Assembly: GCA_009773515.1 (NCBI GenBank)
Contig: WSXX01000018.1
Coordinates: forward strand, 1-64,000
From: Bacteroidota bacterium
Lineage (GTDB): Bacteria; Bacteroidota; Bacteroidia; Bacteroidales; Lentimicrobiaceae
Direction of reading: 5' to 3'
DNA: 64,000 nucleotides
Under the pieces are notes generated by a model that had not been told where the DNA came from, searched no databases, and saw nothing but the letters and a program-made list of their open reading frames with translations. This document shows positions 1 to 7,791 of this stretch, in pieces; the stretch's first letter is position 1, and every line of letters begins with the position of its first letter. The translations under genes and the position numbers were made by a program.

Positions 1-92
1 AGGGGGCGAATTTCAAATAACCGTGGGTGTAGCGAAGCGAAACCCACGGTTACGGATGAAAAGACGCAACTCCGTCCCCGGAGGGGGCGAAT
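1..92. repeat. REP-like palindromic intergenic repeat, truncated by the window edge
   Basis: Perfect inverted repeat AACCGTGGGT (19-28) / ACCCACGGTT (42-51); direct repeat AGGGGGCGAAT at 1-11 and 82-92. Confidence 0.6.
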
Positions 93-187
93 AAATAATA
101 CTACATCAGTTTATAAACACTTGTTCATTTAAATGTTTGTATTTTTGGGACATAAAAATCAATCTCAAATTGAAAACTGCCCAAAAC

Positions 188-739
188 ATGAAAATGGTTC
201 CTTATATTATTGCCGGATTAATCTTCGCAGGCGGATGTATTTCGCCATTATCTGAAACAAAGGAAGATGCCGCAAAGGTTATCATTTCAACCAATCTTGA
301 GAATCCTGATTCATTGCTGAGTGCAGAGCCCATTGCCTGGAAAAATGCAAATGCATTGCATGAAGGACTTGCTTTTTCAGGAAAAACAGCATCGAAACTC
401 GACTATGAAAATGAGTACAGTATAGTTTTTGAGCAGAAGATCGGATACATTGATCACCGTAGCCCTAGGAGATTTACATTTGAGGCAATGATGTATACTA
501 CTGAACCTCTGCCTGTAGGATTTATGGTGGCTTCCGTTTCAGGCACAGAATATTACAGGAGTTATCCTGTTACGGAATTTTTACCTGAAGGAAAAAAATG
601 GGAAAAAGTCAAAACCACATTTACATTTCCTGATTCGCTTAAGCCTTCAGATATGCTGAAGGTTTACATTTGGAACAAAAAACAAAGTGAGTTGCTGATC
701 GATGATCTGCGCCTTGAATTTGAGTACGGAAAAGAGTAA
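188..739 (+). CDS. Hypothetical lipoprotein
   Basis: ORF 137..739; start at 188 (MKMVPYIIAGLIFAGGC) gives a signal peptide with lipobox-like AGGC. Confidence 0.6.
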   Translation: MKMVPYIIAGLIFAGGCISPLSETKEDAAKVIISTNLENPDSLLSAEPIAWKNANALHEGLAFSGKTASKLDYENEYSIVFEQKIGYIDHRSPRRFTFEAMMYTTEPLPVGFMVASVSGTEYYRSYPVTEFLPEGKKWEKVKTTFTFPDSLKPSDMLKVYIWNKKQSELLIDDLRLEFEYGKE

Positions 740-751
740 TGTTATTGCGGA

Positions 752-1174
752 TTACTCCTGCGATGACCCCATAAAACTGGTATTCTGATACTCAGCCGGC
801 ATTTCATCGGTATTATATTTTGAAGGACATTTCAGGTTCATTTTATGCGCTGCAAAATGATCATCCTTCATTTTTCCAATAACCACAACCTGTTCCAGTT
901 TTTCAAAATCCTGAGGTTTGGTATCGCTATACCTTACTTTAACTTCAACGCCTTCATTATCAAGCATATAAAAAGTAAAGCTGTTGGCATCTTTCATGGC
1001 ATCATATTCGATTGGCCTGTCAGGACTCAAAGTACCAATAACATGATATTCACGTCCAGGATGCTCCGATGCTTCAGCAAAACCAGCATAGGTTGATGAT
1101 TCCATAGAGAGGCTGAGCACAACTCCAATGGCTGCAACCACAACCACAAGAGCAAGTATATGTATTCTTTTCAT
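752..1174 (-). CDS. ccmE: Cytochrome c maturation protein CcmE-like (heme chaperone)
   Basis: N-terminal TM plus OB-fold-like region (YHVIGTLSPDRPIEYD..SFTFYMLDNEGVEVKVRYSDTKP..VVVIGKM..FAAHKMNLKCPSKY); adjacent to ccmC/ccmB. Confidence 0.8.
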   Translation of the reverse strand: MKRIHILALVVVVAAIGVVLSLSMESSTYAGFAEASEHPGREYHVIGTLSPDRPIEYDAMKDANSFTFYMLDNEGVEVKVRYSDTKPQDFEKLEQVVVIGKMKDDHFAAHKMNLKCPSKYNTDEMPAEYQNTSFMGSSQE

Positions 1175-1239
1175 GGCAGTAGAATTAAAAAGTTGGAACA
1201 AAGATACAATTAAAATAATCAGGTAAGATGTTACCTGAA

Positions 1240-1392
1240 TTATTCTCCGTTGTTTTTCTGTTCACTTAATTCCCGCTGTTTTTTTTCTATCCTGGAAAGT
1301 TTCCGGTCAATTGTAAAAAGATAAAAACCGAATCCAAGAAAAATAATGGACATTACAATAATGACCACAAAGAGTTTATCATCACCAAACAT
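1240..1392 (-). CDS. CcmD-like small membrane protein (50 aa; below the ORF-track cutoff)
   Basis: Manual translation MFGDDKLFVVIIVMSIIFLGFGFYLFTIDRKLSRIEKKQRELSEQKNNGE: one TM helix plus charged tail, between ccmC and ccmE. Confidence 0.65.
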   Translation of the reverse strand: MFGDDKLFVVIIVMSIIFLGFGFYLFTIDRKLSRIEKKQRELSEQKNNGE

Positions 1393-1396
1393 AATT

Positions 1397-2065
1397 TTAC
1401 TTTTTTAAGTTAACACCTTGAATTAGTGCACGTTTGCGAACATGAATCTGAAGCAGCCAAACGCCAATCAATATCCAGCCGATTGCCGCCGGATAGAAAA
1501 CCATACGCATGGTAAGATCAAGACCTTCCATAGTTGAAGAGTTTCCGCCTTTACCGGGATGAAGGCTGTTGTCTGCCAATCGGGGCAATACACCGAGGAA
1601 AATCACCAGAAGCATAAATGCAAAAATGTTGTAAACGGCAGAAATTCTGGCCCGCATCGCTGTTTCATCGATTGAGCCTCTGAGAATAGCATATGCCAGA
1701 TAAGCCATCATGCTGACAGCAGCGCCATTCAATTGAGGATCGTTTGTCCAGAAATCACCCCAGGTAAATTTAGCCCAGACCATACCGGTCAACAAGCCCA
1801 TTGTTCCGAAAAAAATGCCGGTATAAACTGCCCCTGAGGCATAAAGATCGTCTTTAATGCGATATCCTGAAAGATATCTTATGCTGTAAACGAGTGATGT
1901 TCCGAGCATTACAAACATCGCAAACCACATACTCACATGATAAAACAGATTTCGTATGGTTTGATGTATGAACGGCAATACAGGCACATCAATAAGCAAT
2001 CCGGCAATGATAGAATACAAAACCAGAACAATCCCCAGCATTTTCCACCACATTCCTTTAATCAT
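1397..2065 (-). CDS. ccmC: Heme exporter/cytochrome c biogenesis protein CcmC
   Basis: Multi-TM protein with a WGxxW-type tryptophan-rich motif variant (WGDFWTNDPQLNG) and conserved LRGSIDE/ARISAVYNIFAF. Confidence 0.85.
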   Translation of the reverse strand: MIKGMWWKMLGIVLVLYSIIAGLLIDVPVLPFIHQTIRNLFYHVSMWFAMFVMLGTSLVYSIRYLSGYRIKDDLYASGAVYTGIFFGTMGLLTGMVWAKFTWGDFWTNDPQLNGAAVSMMAYLAYAILRGSIDETAMRARISAVYNIFAFMLLVIFLGVLPRLADNSLHPGKGGNSSTMEGLDLTMRMVFYPAAIGWILIGVWLLQIHVRKRALIQGVNLKK

Positions 2066-2086
2066 ATTTTTCAGATTTTAAATTAG

Positions 2087-2743
2087 TTAGTCTCTCCACA
2101 AATAAGGAAACAAAATCACAGCCAGCACAACAATTACTGTATCGATCAGCAAAACAGAAGCCAGCATTCTGACTATCTGCATGCCATCAACCTGACCTTT
2201 AAGTGCAAGTTGTGAAGCATTAACCAGAATCAGCAGCAAAGGCAAAACCACCGGAAAACCAAGAATAGCCATCAATGCAGCATTATTTCCGGATCGGGAT
2301 GCAATTGCTGAAACCATAGTTAAGGCAGAAGCAATGCCTACACTTCCAAGTGCAAATGCGGGTAAAAACAATTGAAGGTTGAAATCGGGAAACCCCATAA
2401 AAACGCTGTAAAGCCCAAGGCTCATTACTCCCAGAAGCAGCATTAACAAGGAGTTGTAGATGATTTTTGAAACCACCACTGAAACAGGAGATGCCAGCAT
2501 AAAATAATAGAGCCTGCGCGAGGAACTTTCCTGAACGAAGCTTTTAGAAACTGCGTTAAAGGCAGCAAAAAGCAGAATTATCCAGAAAAGAGCAACCCAT
2601 GTAGTATCATCAATTACTCTTCCGAAGCACAACTGAACGACAAAAATAGTAGAAAAAACATACAGCAATATCCCATTAATGGCATATCGCTGCCTGAGCT
2701 CAAGCAAAAAATCTTTTCGGATCAGTTCAGATATTTCTTTCAA
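2087..2743 (-). CDS. ccmB: Heme exporter protein CcmB
   Basis: CcmB-like N-terminus (LIRKDFLLELRQRYAINGILLYV), six-TM pattern, adjacent to ccmC. Confidence 0.85.
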   Translation of the reverse strand: MKEISELIRKDFLLELRQRYAINGILLYVFSTIFVVQLCFGRVIDDTTWVALFWIILLFAAFNAVSKSFVQESSSRRLYYFMLASPVSVVVSKIIYNSLLMLLLGVMSLGLYSVFMGFPDFNLQLFLPAFALGSVGIASALTMVSAIASRSGNNAALMAILGFPVVLPLLLILVNASQLALKGQVDGMQIVRMLASVLLIDTVIVVLAVILFPYLWRD

Positions 2744-2764
2744 TTGTTGGTAAAGATTAATTGA

Positions 2765-4063
2765 TTAGAGTGACTTTCTGACGATTGTCTGATCCCTGTT
2801 CGGGCCGAGAGAAACAACAGAAACAGGCGTTTCAAGTGCATTTTCAATATAGGCAATGTAGTTTTTGAATTGTTCGGGTAATTCATTCCATTCCCTGAAA
2901 TTGCAGATACAGGTTTTCCAGCCTTTATGATTTTCGAGGATGGGTTCAATATCGCTGTTGAGGGTTTCGAATGCTGGAAATTCAAACTGAGCGTCTCCGA
3001 TTTTGTAGTGCGTGCAAACGCTGACTGTATCGAAATCGTCAAGTACATCCGACTTCATCATCACCAGATCAGTAACTCCGTTAAGCATAACAGCGAATTT
3101 AAGCGCAGGTAAATCAATCCAGCCGCAACGCCGTGGCCGTCCGGTGGTTGATCCGAATTCATTTCCTTTTATCCTGAGCTGTTCACCGGTATGATCGTGA
3201 AGTTCAGTTGGAAACGGACCGCTGCCAACCCGGGTGCAATAGGCTTTGAAAACCCCGAATACACGGCCGATTTTTTGCGGCGCTACTCCTAAGCCTGAGC
3301 AAACACCTGAGGCAATTGTGTTTGATGATGTTACAAACGGATAGGTGCCGAAATCAACATCAAGCATAGTTCCCTGTGCGCCCTCTGCCAGAACTTTTTT
3401 TCCTTCTTTCAGACTTTTATTCAGGAATATTTCACTGTCAATCAAGGGAATATCAGAAATATAACGAAGCCCTTCGAACCATTCTTTTTCATAAGAATCC
3501 GGATCCATATTTTCGATTTTCAATATTTCCGGATCGGGGTTAAAAGACTGAATAATTTTCATGTGCTGTTCTTTCTGCACATTAAATTTCTGCATAAAAT
3601 CGGGTGAATTTACATCGCCGATGCGCAATCCATGTCTTGCTGTTTTGTCGGTGTAAGCCGGCCCGATACCTTTGAGGGTTGAACCAATTTTAGATGCTCC
3701 TTTAGCTGCTTCCTGCACTGTATCAAGAAGGCGATGTGTGGGAACAATAAGGTGAGCCCGCTTTGAAATCAACAGATTTACGGTAGGTTCTGCACCTCTT
3801 TCTCTTAACTTCTTAATTTCTTTGGCCAGGGTACATGGGTCAATTATTACTCCATTACCAATGATATTTATTTTTTCAGGATGAAAAATTCCGCTTGGAA
3901 TTGTATGCAGAACATGCTTGATGCCATTGAATTCAAGCGTATGTCCGGCATTTGGCCCACCCTGAAAACGAGCTATAATATCATATTCAGGAGTTAAAAC
4001 ATCAGTAATTTTCCCTTTCCCTTCATCTCCCCACTGGAGACCCAACAATACATCAATTTTCAT
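2765..4063 (-). CDS. purA: Adenylosuccinate synthetase
   Basis: QWGDEGKGKITD N-terminus, GPNAGHT, GIGPAYTDK, TTGRPRRCGW motifs. Confidence 0.97.
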   Translation of the reverse strand: MKIDVLLGLQWGDEGKGKITDVLTPEYDIIARFQGGPNAGHTLEFNGIKHVLHTIPSGIFHPEKINIIGNGVIIDPCTLAKEIKKLRERGAEPTVNLLISKRAHLIVPTHRLLDTVQEAAKGASKIGSTLKGIGPAYTDKTARHGLRIGDVNSPDFMQKFNVQKEQHMKIIQSFNPDPEILKIENMDPDSYEKEWFEGLRYISDIPLIDSEIFLNKSLKEGKKVLAEGAQGTMLDVDFGTYPFVTSSNTIASGVCSGLGVAPQKIGRVFGVFKAYCTRVGSGPFPTELHDHTGEQLRIKGNEFGSTTGRPRRCGWIDLPALKFAVMLNGVTDLVMMKSDVLDDFDTVSVCTHYKIGDAQFEFPAFETLNSDIEPILENHKGWKTCICNFREWNELPEQFKNYIAYIENALETPVSVVSLGPNRDQTIVRKSL

Positions 4064-4169
4064 TTTTCAAGGTTAATGTGTAAACACAATGAAGGTGAAG
4101 ACCAGTATAAAGGCTTCACCTTAAGTTCTCCGGCTGAAATCTTTTGTCCGGGTAAATATCCTGACAAGA

Positions 4170-4177
4170 CAAAAATA
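4170..4177 (-). promoter_or_regulatory. Putative Bacteroidota -7 element (TATTTTTG) for purA
   Basis: TAnnTTTG on the minus strand about 107 nt upstream of the purA ATG. Confidence 0.4.
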
Positions 4178-4326
4178 CGAAATCCGGCGTAATTGCTGAC
4201 AAAAGTAAAGAATAAAAACTGAAGAATCTGAAAACAATGATTGGTATTCATTTCTGATTTCACGACTCAGCCATATATTTACCCATAAGGTTAAGCTGCA
4301 GAATACAGAATTATTTTTGGAATCAG

Positions 4327-4860
4327 TTAGTTTCCAAGTATAAACGGCGAATTTTTACCGGCATCGGAACCATCATCAGATTGTTTAGGGGCATTTACAT
4401 ACCCAAAAAATGTGAGGGAGTGGCTGGTAATGGTAACACCAAGTAATTTTTCGACAGAAGACTGAATTTCCTGAATCCGGGGATCACAAAATTCCAATAC
4501 CGAACCATCCTCAAGGCTGATAAAATGGTCATGCTGTTTGAAGCGGAATGAGCGCTCAAACTGCGAACAATTATTACCAAACTGATGTTTGGTGACAAGA
4601 TTGCAATTTTGAAGCAATTCTATTGTATTGTACAAGGTTGCCCTGCTCACCCTGTACTTGTTGTTCTTCATCTGAATGTAGAGGGTTTCTATATCAAAGT
4701 GACCTTCGGTTTCATAGATCTCCTTTAAAATGGTATATCGCTCAGGCGTTTTGCGATGCCCATGACTTTCGAGGTAATCGGTAAATATTTTCTTTACCGT
4801 ATCAAGATTCAGTCTGTCATTATCTCTCATCTGTGTCGATTTCTTTGACATTTTATGCAT
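4327..4860 (-). CDS. Fur-family transcriptional regulator
   Basis: Winged-helix ([45 protein letters not shown]) and [20 protein letters not shown] dimerisation region. Confidence 0.9.
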   Translation of the reverse strand: MHKMSKKSTQMRDNDRLNLDTVKKIFTDYLESHGHRKTPERYTILKEIYETEGHFDIETLYIQMKNNKYRVSRATLYNTIELLQNCNLVTKHQFGNNCSQFERSFRFKQHDHFISLEDGSVLEFCDPRIQEIQSSVEKLLGVTITSHSLTFFGYVNAPKQSDDGSDAGKNSPFILGN

Positions 4861-5102
4861 AATTGCATGATTTAATGAAATTTTCCATGGAAAACCTGGT
4901 CTGCCAAAAACCGGTTAAAATTAATAATTTTTCTTATTGCTATTTGGTATAAATAAAAATAATTCTCATTTCCGGGAAAAGAACCGGGAAATAATGCACC
5001 ATACTAATTACATATAATATTAATAATCAAAGGTTTAAGTATATTGAATTTCAAAATAAAGCAGGAAATTTATCCTTAAAAAAAAGAAACCTTTAGAGTC
5101 AA

Positions 5103-7337
5103 TTATGCTTTTTGTCCGGCCTTATAACCCAGTCTGAAAACACTTTCTATTCCTTTAACTAGTTTAAGTTCTGAAATCAACTTGTTAATTTCTCCGGTAT
5201 CATGCACCAGTATCATAATTGTTGCTTCGTAAACTTCGCCGGTAGAATCTATATGGAATGACCTGATATTCAGTCCAAGATTTTCAGTAATAACTTTAGT
5301 AATCTCGTTGATAAGGCCCAGGCGATCGAACCCTGATAATCTTATTCCTGTAAGAAAGGTTGATGCTTCACGGTTCGACCAATTGGTTTTTACAATCCGG
5401 TTGCCGTATTTTGACATCAGCGTTATTGCTTCGGAACAGTTGGTGCGATGAATCCAGATATCGCCATCTCCAGCCACAAATCCAATGACTTCATCACCCG
5501 GAATGGGGTTACAGCAGTCTGAAATCCGATAATTCAGATCTTCGTTAGGCGCCACTCCCGATCTTGCTTTAAGCTTTTCACGAACATCTTCAGAAAGTCG
5601 GGTTGGAATCTGTGGCTTTGTTCTTCCGAATGGTCTGGTGATGATATTGAGCCAACTCCCTTTTTCGTTTTGCGAAATACAATCTTTCACATCTTTCAGA
5701 CTGATCTCATCCATTGCAGCTTTATAGAACAAATCATTAAGAGAGCCAAACTTATTGCATTCCTGAAGTTTCTGCAATTTGATCTTAGTCATTTCTTCAC
5801 CTAATTCCAGAAAAAAGCCTTCAAGTTTTTTCCGGCCATCATCGGCATGCTTTTTCTTTTTGTCTTTCAGCGCTTCTTTGATAAAGGATCTTGCTTTAGC
5901 AGTAACAGCAAAGTCAATCCATTCATCACGGGGTTGTTGCTTTTTTGATGTGATGATTTCTATCTGATCGCCGGTATTTAAAACCTGGTTAAGTGAAACC
6001 AGTCTGTGATTTACTTTAGCACCAATGGCGTGATTTCCGATTTCAGAATGAATATTATATGCAAAATCAATAGCGGTTGATTTTGCAGGCAGTGTTTTTA
6101 TATCTCCTTTGGGAGTAAAAAGAATAATTTCATCCGCAAAGAGGTTGAGTTTGAACTCATCCAGAAAAGTAAGTGCATTTGGGTCGGGCGCCTGCAGAAG
6201 TTCTTTTATCTTGGAAAGCCAGCGATCAATGCCACTTTCGGTGGGTGTTTTTTCCTTGTATTTCCAATGTGCTGCATATCCTTTTTCGGCAATCTCGTTC
6301 ATGCGACGGGTTCTTATCTGCACTTCGACCCATTGGCCTGTGTGGCTCATTACTGTAGTATGAAGAGATTCATATCCATTGGCTTTGGGACTCGATACCC
6401 AGTCGCGCAATCGATTCTGCTTAGGACTGTAATAATCAGTTACAATTGAATAAGCTTGCCAGCATTGGTATTTTTCATTTTCAAACTCTGTGTCAATTAT
6501 TATCCGGATGGCAAATAAATCAAAAACTTCCTCAAAAGGAATCTGCTTTGTTTTCATTTTCTGCCAGATGGAATAGATAGATTTTTCGCGTCCGATTATT
6601 TCAAACTTCAAACCCTGATTTGCCAGCGCTTTTTTTATTGGATAAATAAACTTGCTGATAAACCTCGATCTGACTGCAGCAGATTCTTCGAGCTTGGATG
6701 CGATTGTAGCATAAACTTCAGGCTCTGTATATTTTAATGCAAGATCTTCAAGCTCACTTTTGATTGCATATAACCCAAGCCGGTGAGCCAGAGGGGCAAA
6801 AAGATAAATGGTTTCAGATGCAATTTTGAGCTGCTTTTCCTGAATCATTGCATCAAGAGTCCGCATATTGTGCAATCTGTCGGCAAGCTTGATCAGAATA
6901 ACACGAACATCATCAGACAGGGTCAACAGAATTTTCCTGAAATTTTCGGCCTGAGCTGATGCAGATGAGTGATCAAATATTTCCTTGATTTTAGTGAGTC
7001 CATCAATTATCGAAGCTATTTTATCGCCGAACATCTGCCTGATGTCATCAACGGTATAGTTGGTGTCTTCGACTACATCATGAAGGAGTGCACAAATAAT
7101 AGATGTCTCACCCAGTCCGATTTCACCTGCAACTATGCGGGCGACCTCAATGGGATGATAAATGTAAGGTTCCCCGCTTTTACGCCTCATATCTTTATGG
7201 GCTGTAACAGCAAGGTTGAATGCCTTACGAATCATACGCTTATTCTTCTGATCACCTGCTTTTCCCCAGGCATTCAGCAGGTTACGGTATCTCTTTAGAA
7301 TTTCTTTGCGTTCTGCTTCCAGATCAATTACATACAT
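5103..7337 (-). CDS. RelA/SpoT-family (p)ppGpp synthetase/hydrolase
   Basis: HD hydrolase (CALLHDVVEDT), synthetase region, TGS domain and C-terminal ACT-like region. Confidence 0.95.
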   Translation of the reverse strand: MYVIDLEAERKEILKRYRNLLNAWGKAGDQKNKRMIRKAFNLAVTAHKDMRRKSGEPYIYHPIEVARIVAGEIGLGETSIICALLHDVVEDTNYTVDDIRQMFGDKIASIIDGLTKIKEIFDHSSASAQAENFRKILLTLSDDVRVILIKLADRLHNMRTLDAMIQEKQLKIASETIYLFAPLAHRLGLYAIKSELEDLALKYTEPEVYATIASKLEESAAVRSRFISKFIYPIKKALANQGLKFEIIGREKSIYSIWQKMKTKQIPFEEVFDLFAIRIIIDTEFENEKYQCWQAYSIVTDYYSPKQNRLRDWVSSPKANGYESLHTTVMSHTGQWVEVQIRTRRMNEIAEKGYAAHWKYKEKTPTESGIDRWLSKIKELLQAPDPNALTFLDEFKLNLFADEIILFTPKGDIKTLPAKSTAIDFAYNIHSEIGNHAIGAKVNHRLVSLNQVLNTGDQIEIITSKKQQPRDEWIDFAVTAKARSFIKEALKDKKKKHADDGRKKLEGFFLELGEEMTKIKLQKLQECNKFGSLNDLFYKAAMDEISLKDVKDCISQNEKGSWLNIITRPFGRTKPQIPTRLSEDVREKLKARSGVAPNEDLNYRISDCCNPIPGDEVIGFVAGDGDIWIHRTNCSEAITLMSKYGNRIVKTNWSNREASTFLTGIRLSGFDRLGLINEITKVITENLGLNIRSFHIDSTGEVYEATIMILVHDTGEINKLISELKLVKGIESVFRLGYKAGQKA

Positions 7338-7751
7338 ATTACCAACCTGCAATTAAAAAAATTTAAACCATAAGGAACTTTCAACATCCTGTCTGCCAAT
7401 TTTAACAAATTGATTATCATTACATTGAAAAGACATTATTCCAACGTTAAAAAATGACAATCAATTATTCCCTGTCTGACCAGCTATTGAGATAGAAAGG
7501 CAGCGGACAAAAACTACCGGATGATTGATCTTTACAAAGATAAAGAAATTCCCTTAGTGGGGAACACGATAAACTCCCTGTTCGTTCAAAGCAAAACTTG
7601 AATTGGTGGGGCTGCATTGCGCCCAAAATCCAGCAGGAATATCAGGATAAAAAAAGATTATCATTTAAAATCCGTGAAAAAATAAAATCGCAGCCAGAGG
7701 AATTGCGGTATTGTTTTTGTTCGGTTTTCAGAGTTTTTGCAGATAAATTAG

Positions 7752-7759
7752 TACCTTTG
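7752..7759 (+). promoter_or_regulatory. Putative -7 element TACCTTTG
   Basis: TAnnTTTG about 33 nt upstream of the ATG at 7792. Confidence 0.4.
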
Positions 7760-7791
7760 ACTACCAAAGCAATCCGGAACGCCCCTGCACT

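Noticed and set aside
2740-3048. 102-aa minus-strand ORF inside purA
   Set aside because: Out-of-frame shadow of purA, low-complexity composition, no recognisable motif.
4974-4996. CCGGGAAA direct repeats and AT-rich Fur-box-like sequence upstream of the Fur-family gene
   Set aside because: Only a weak match to a Fur box in very AT-rich sequence; not enough to call a site.
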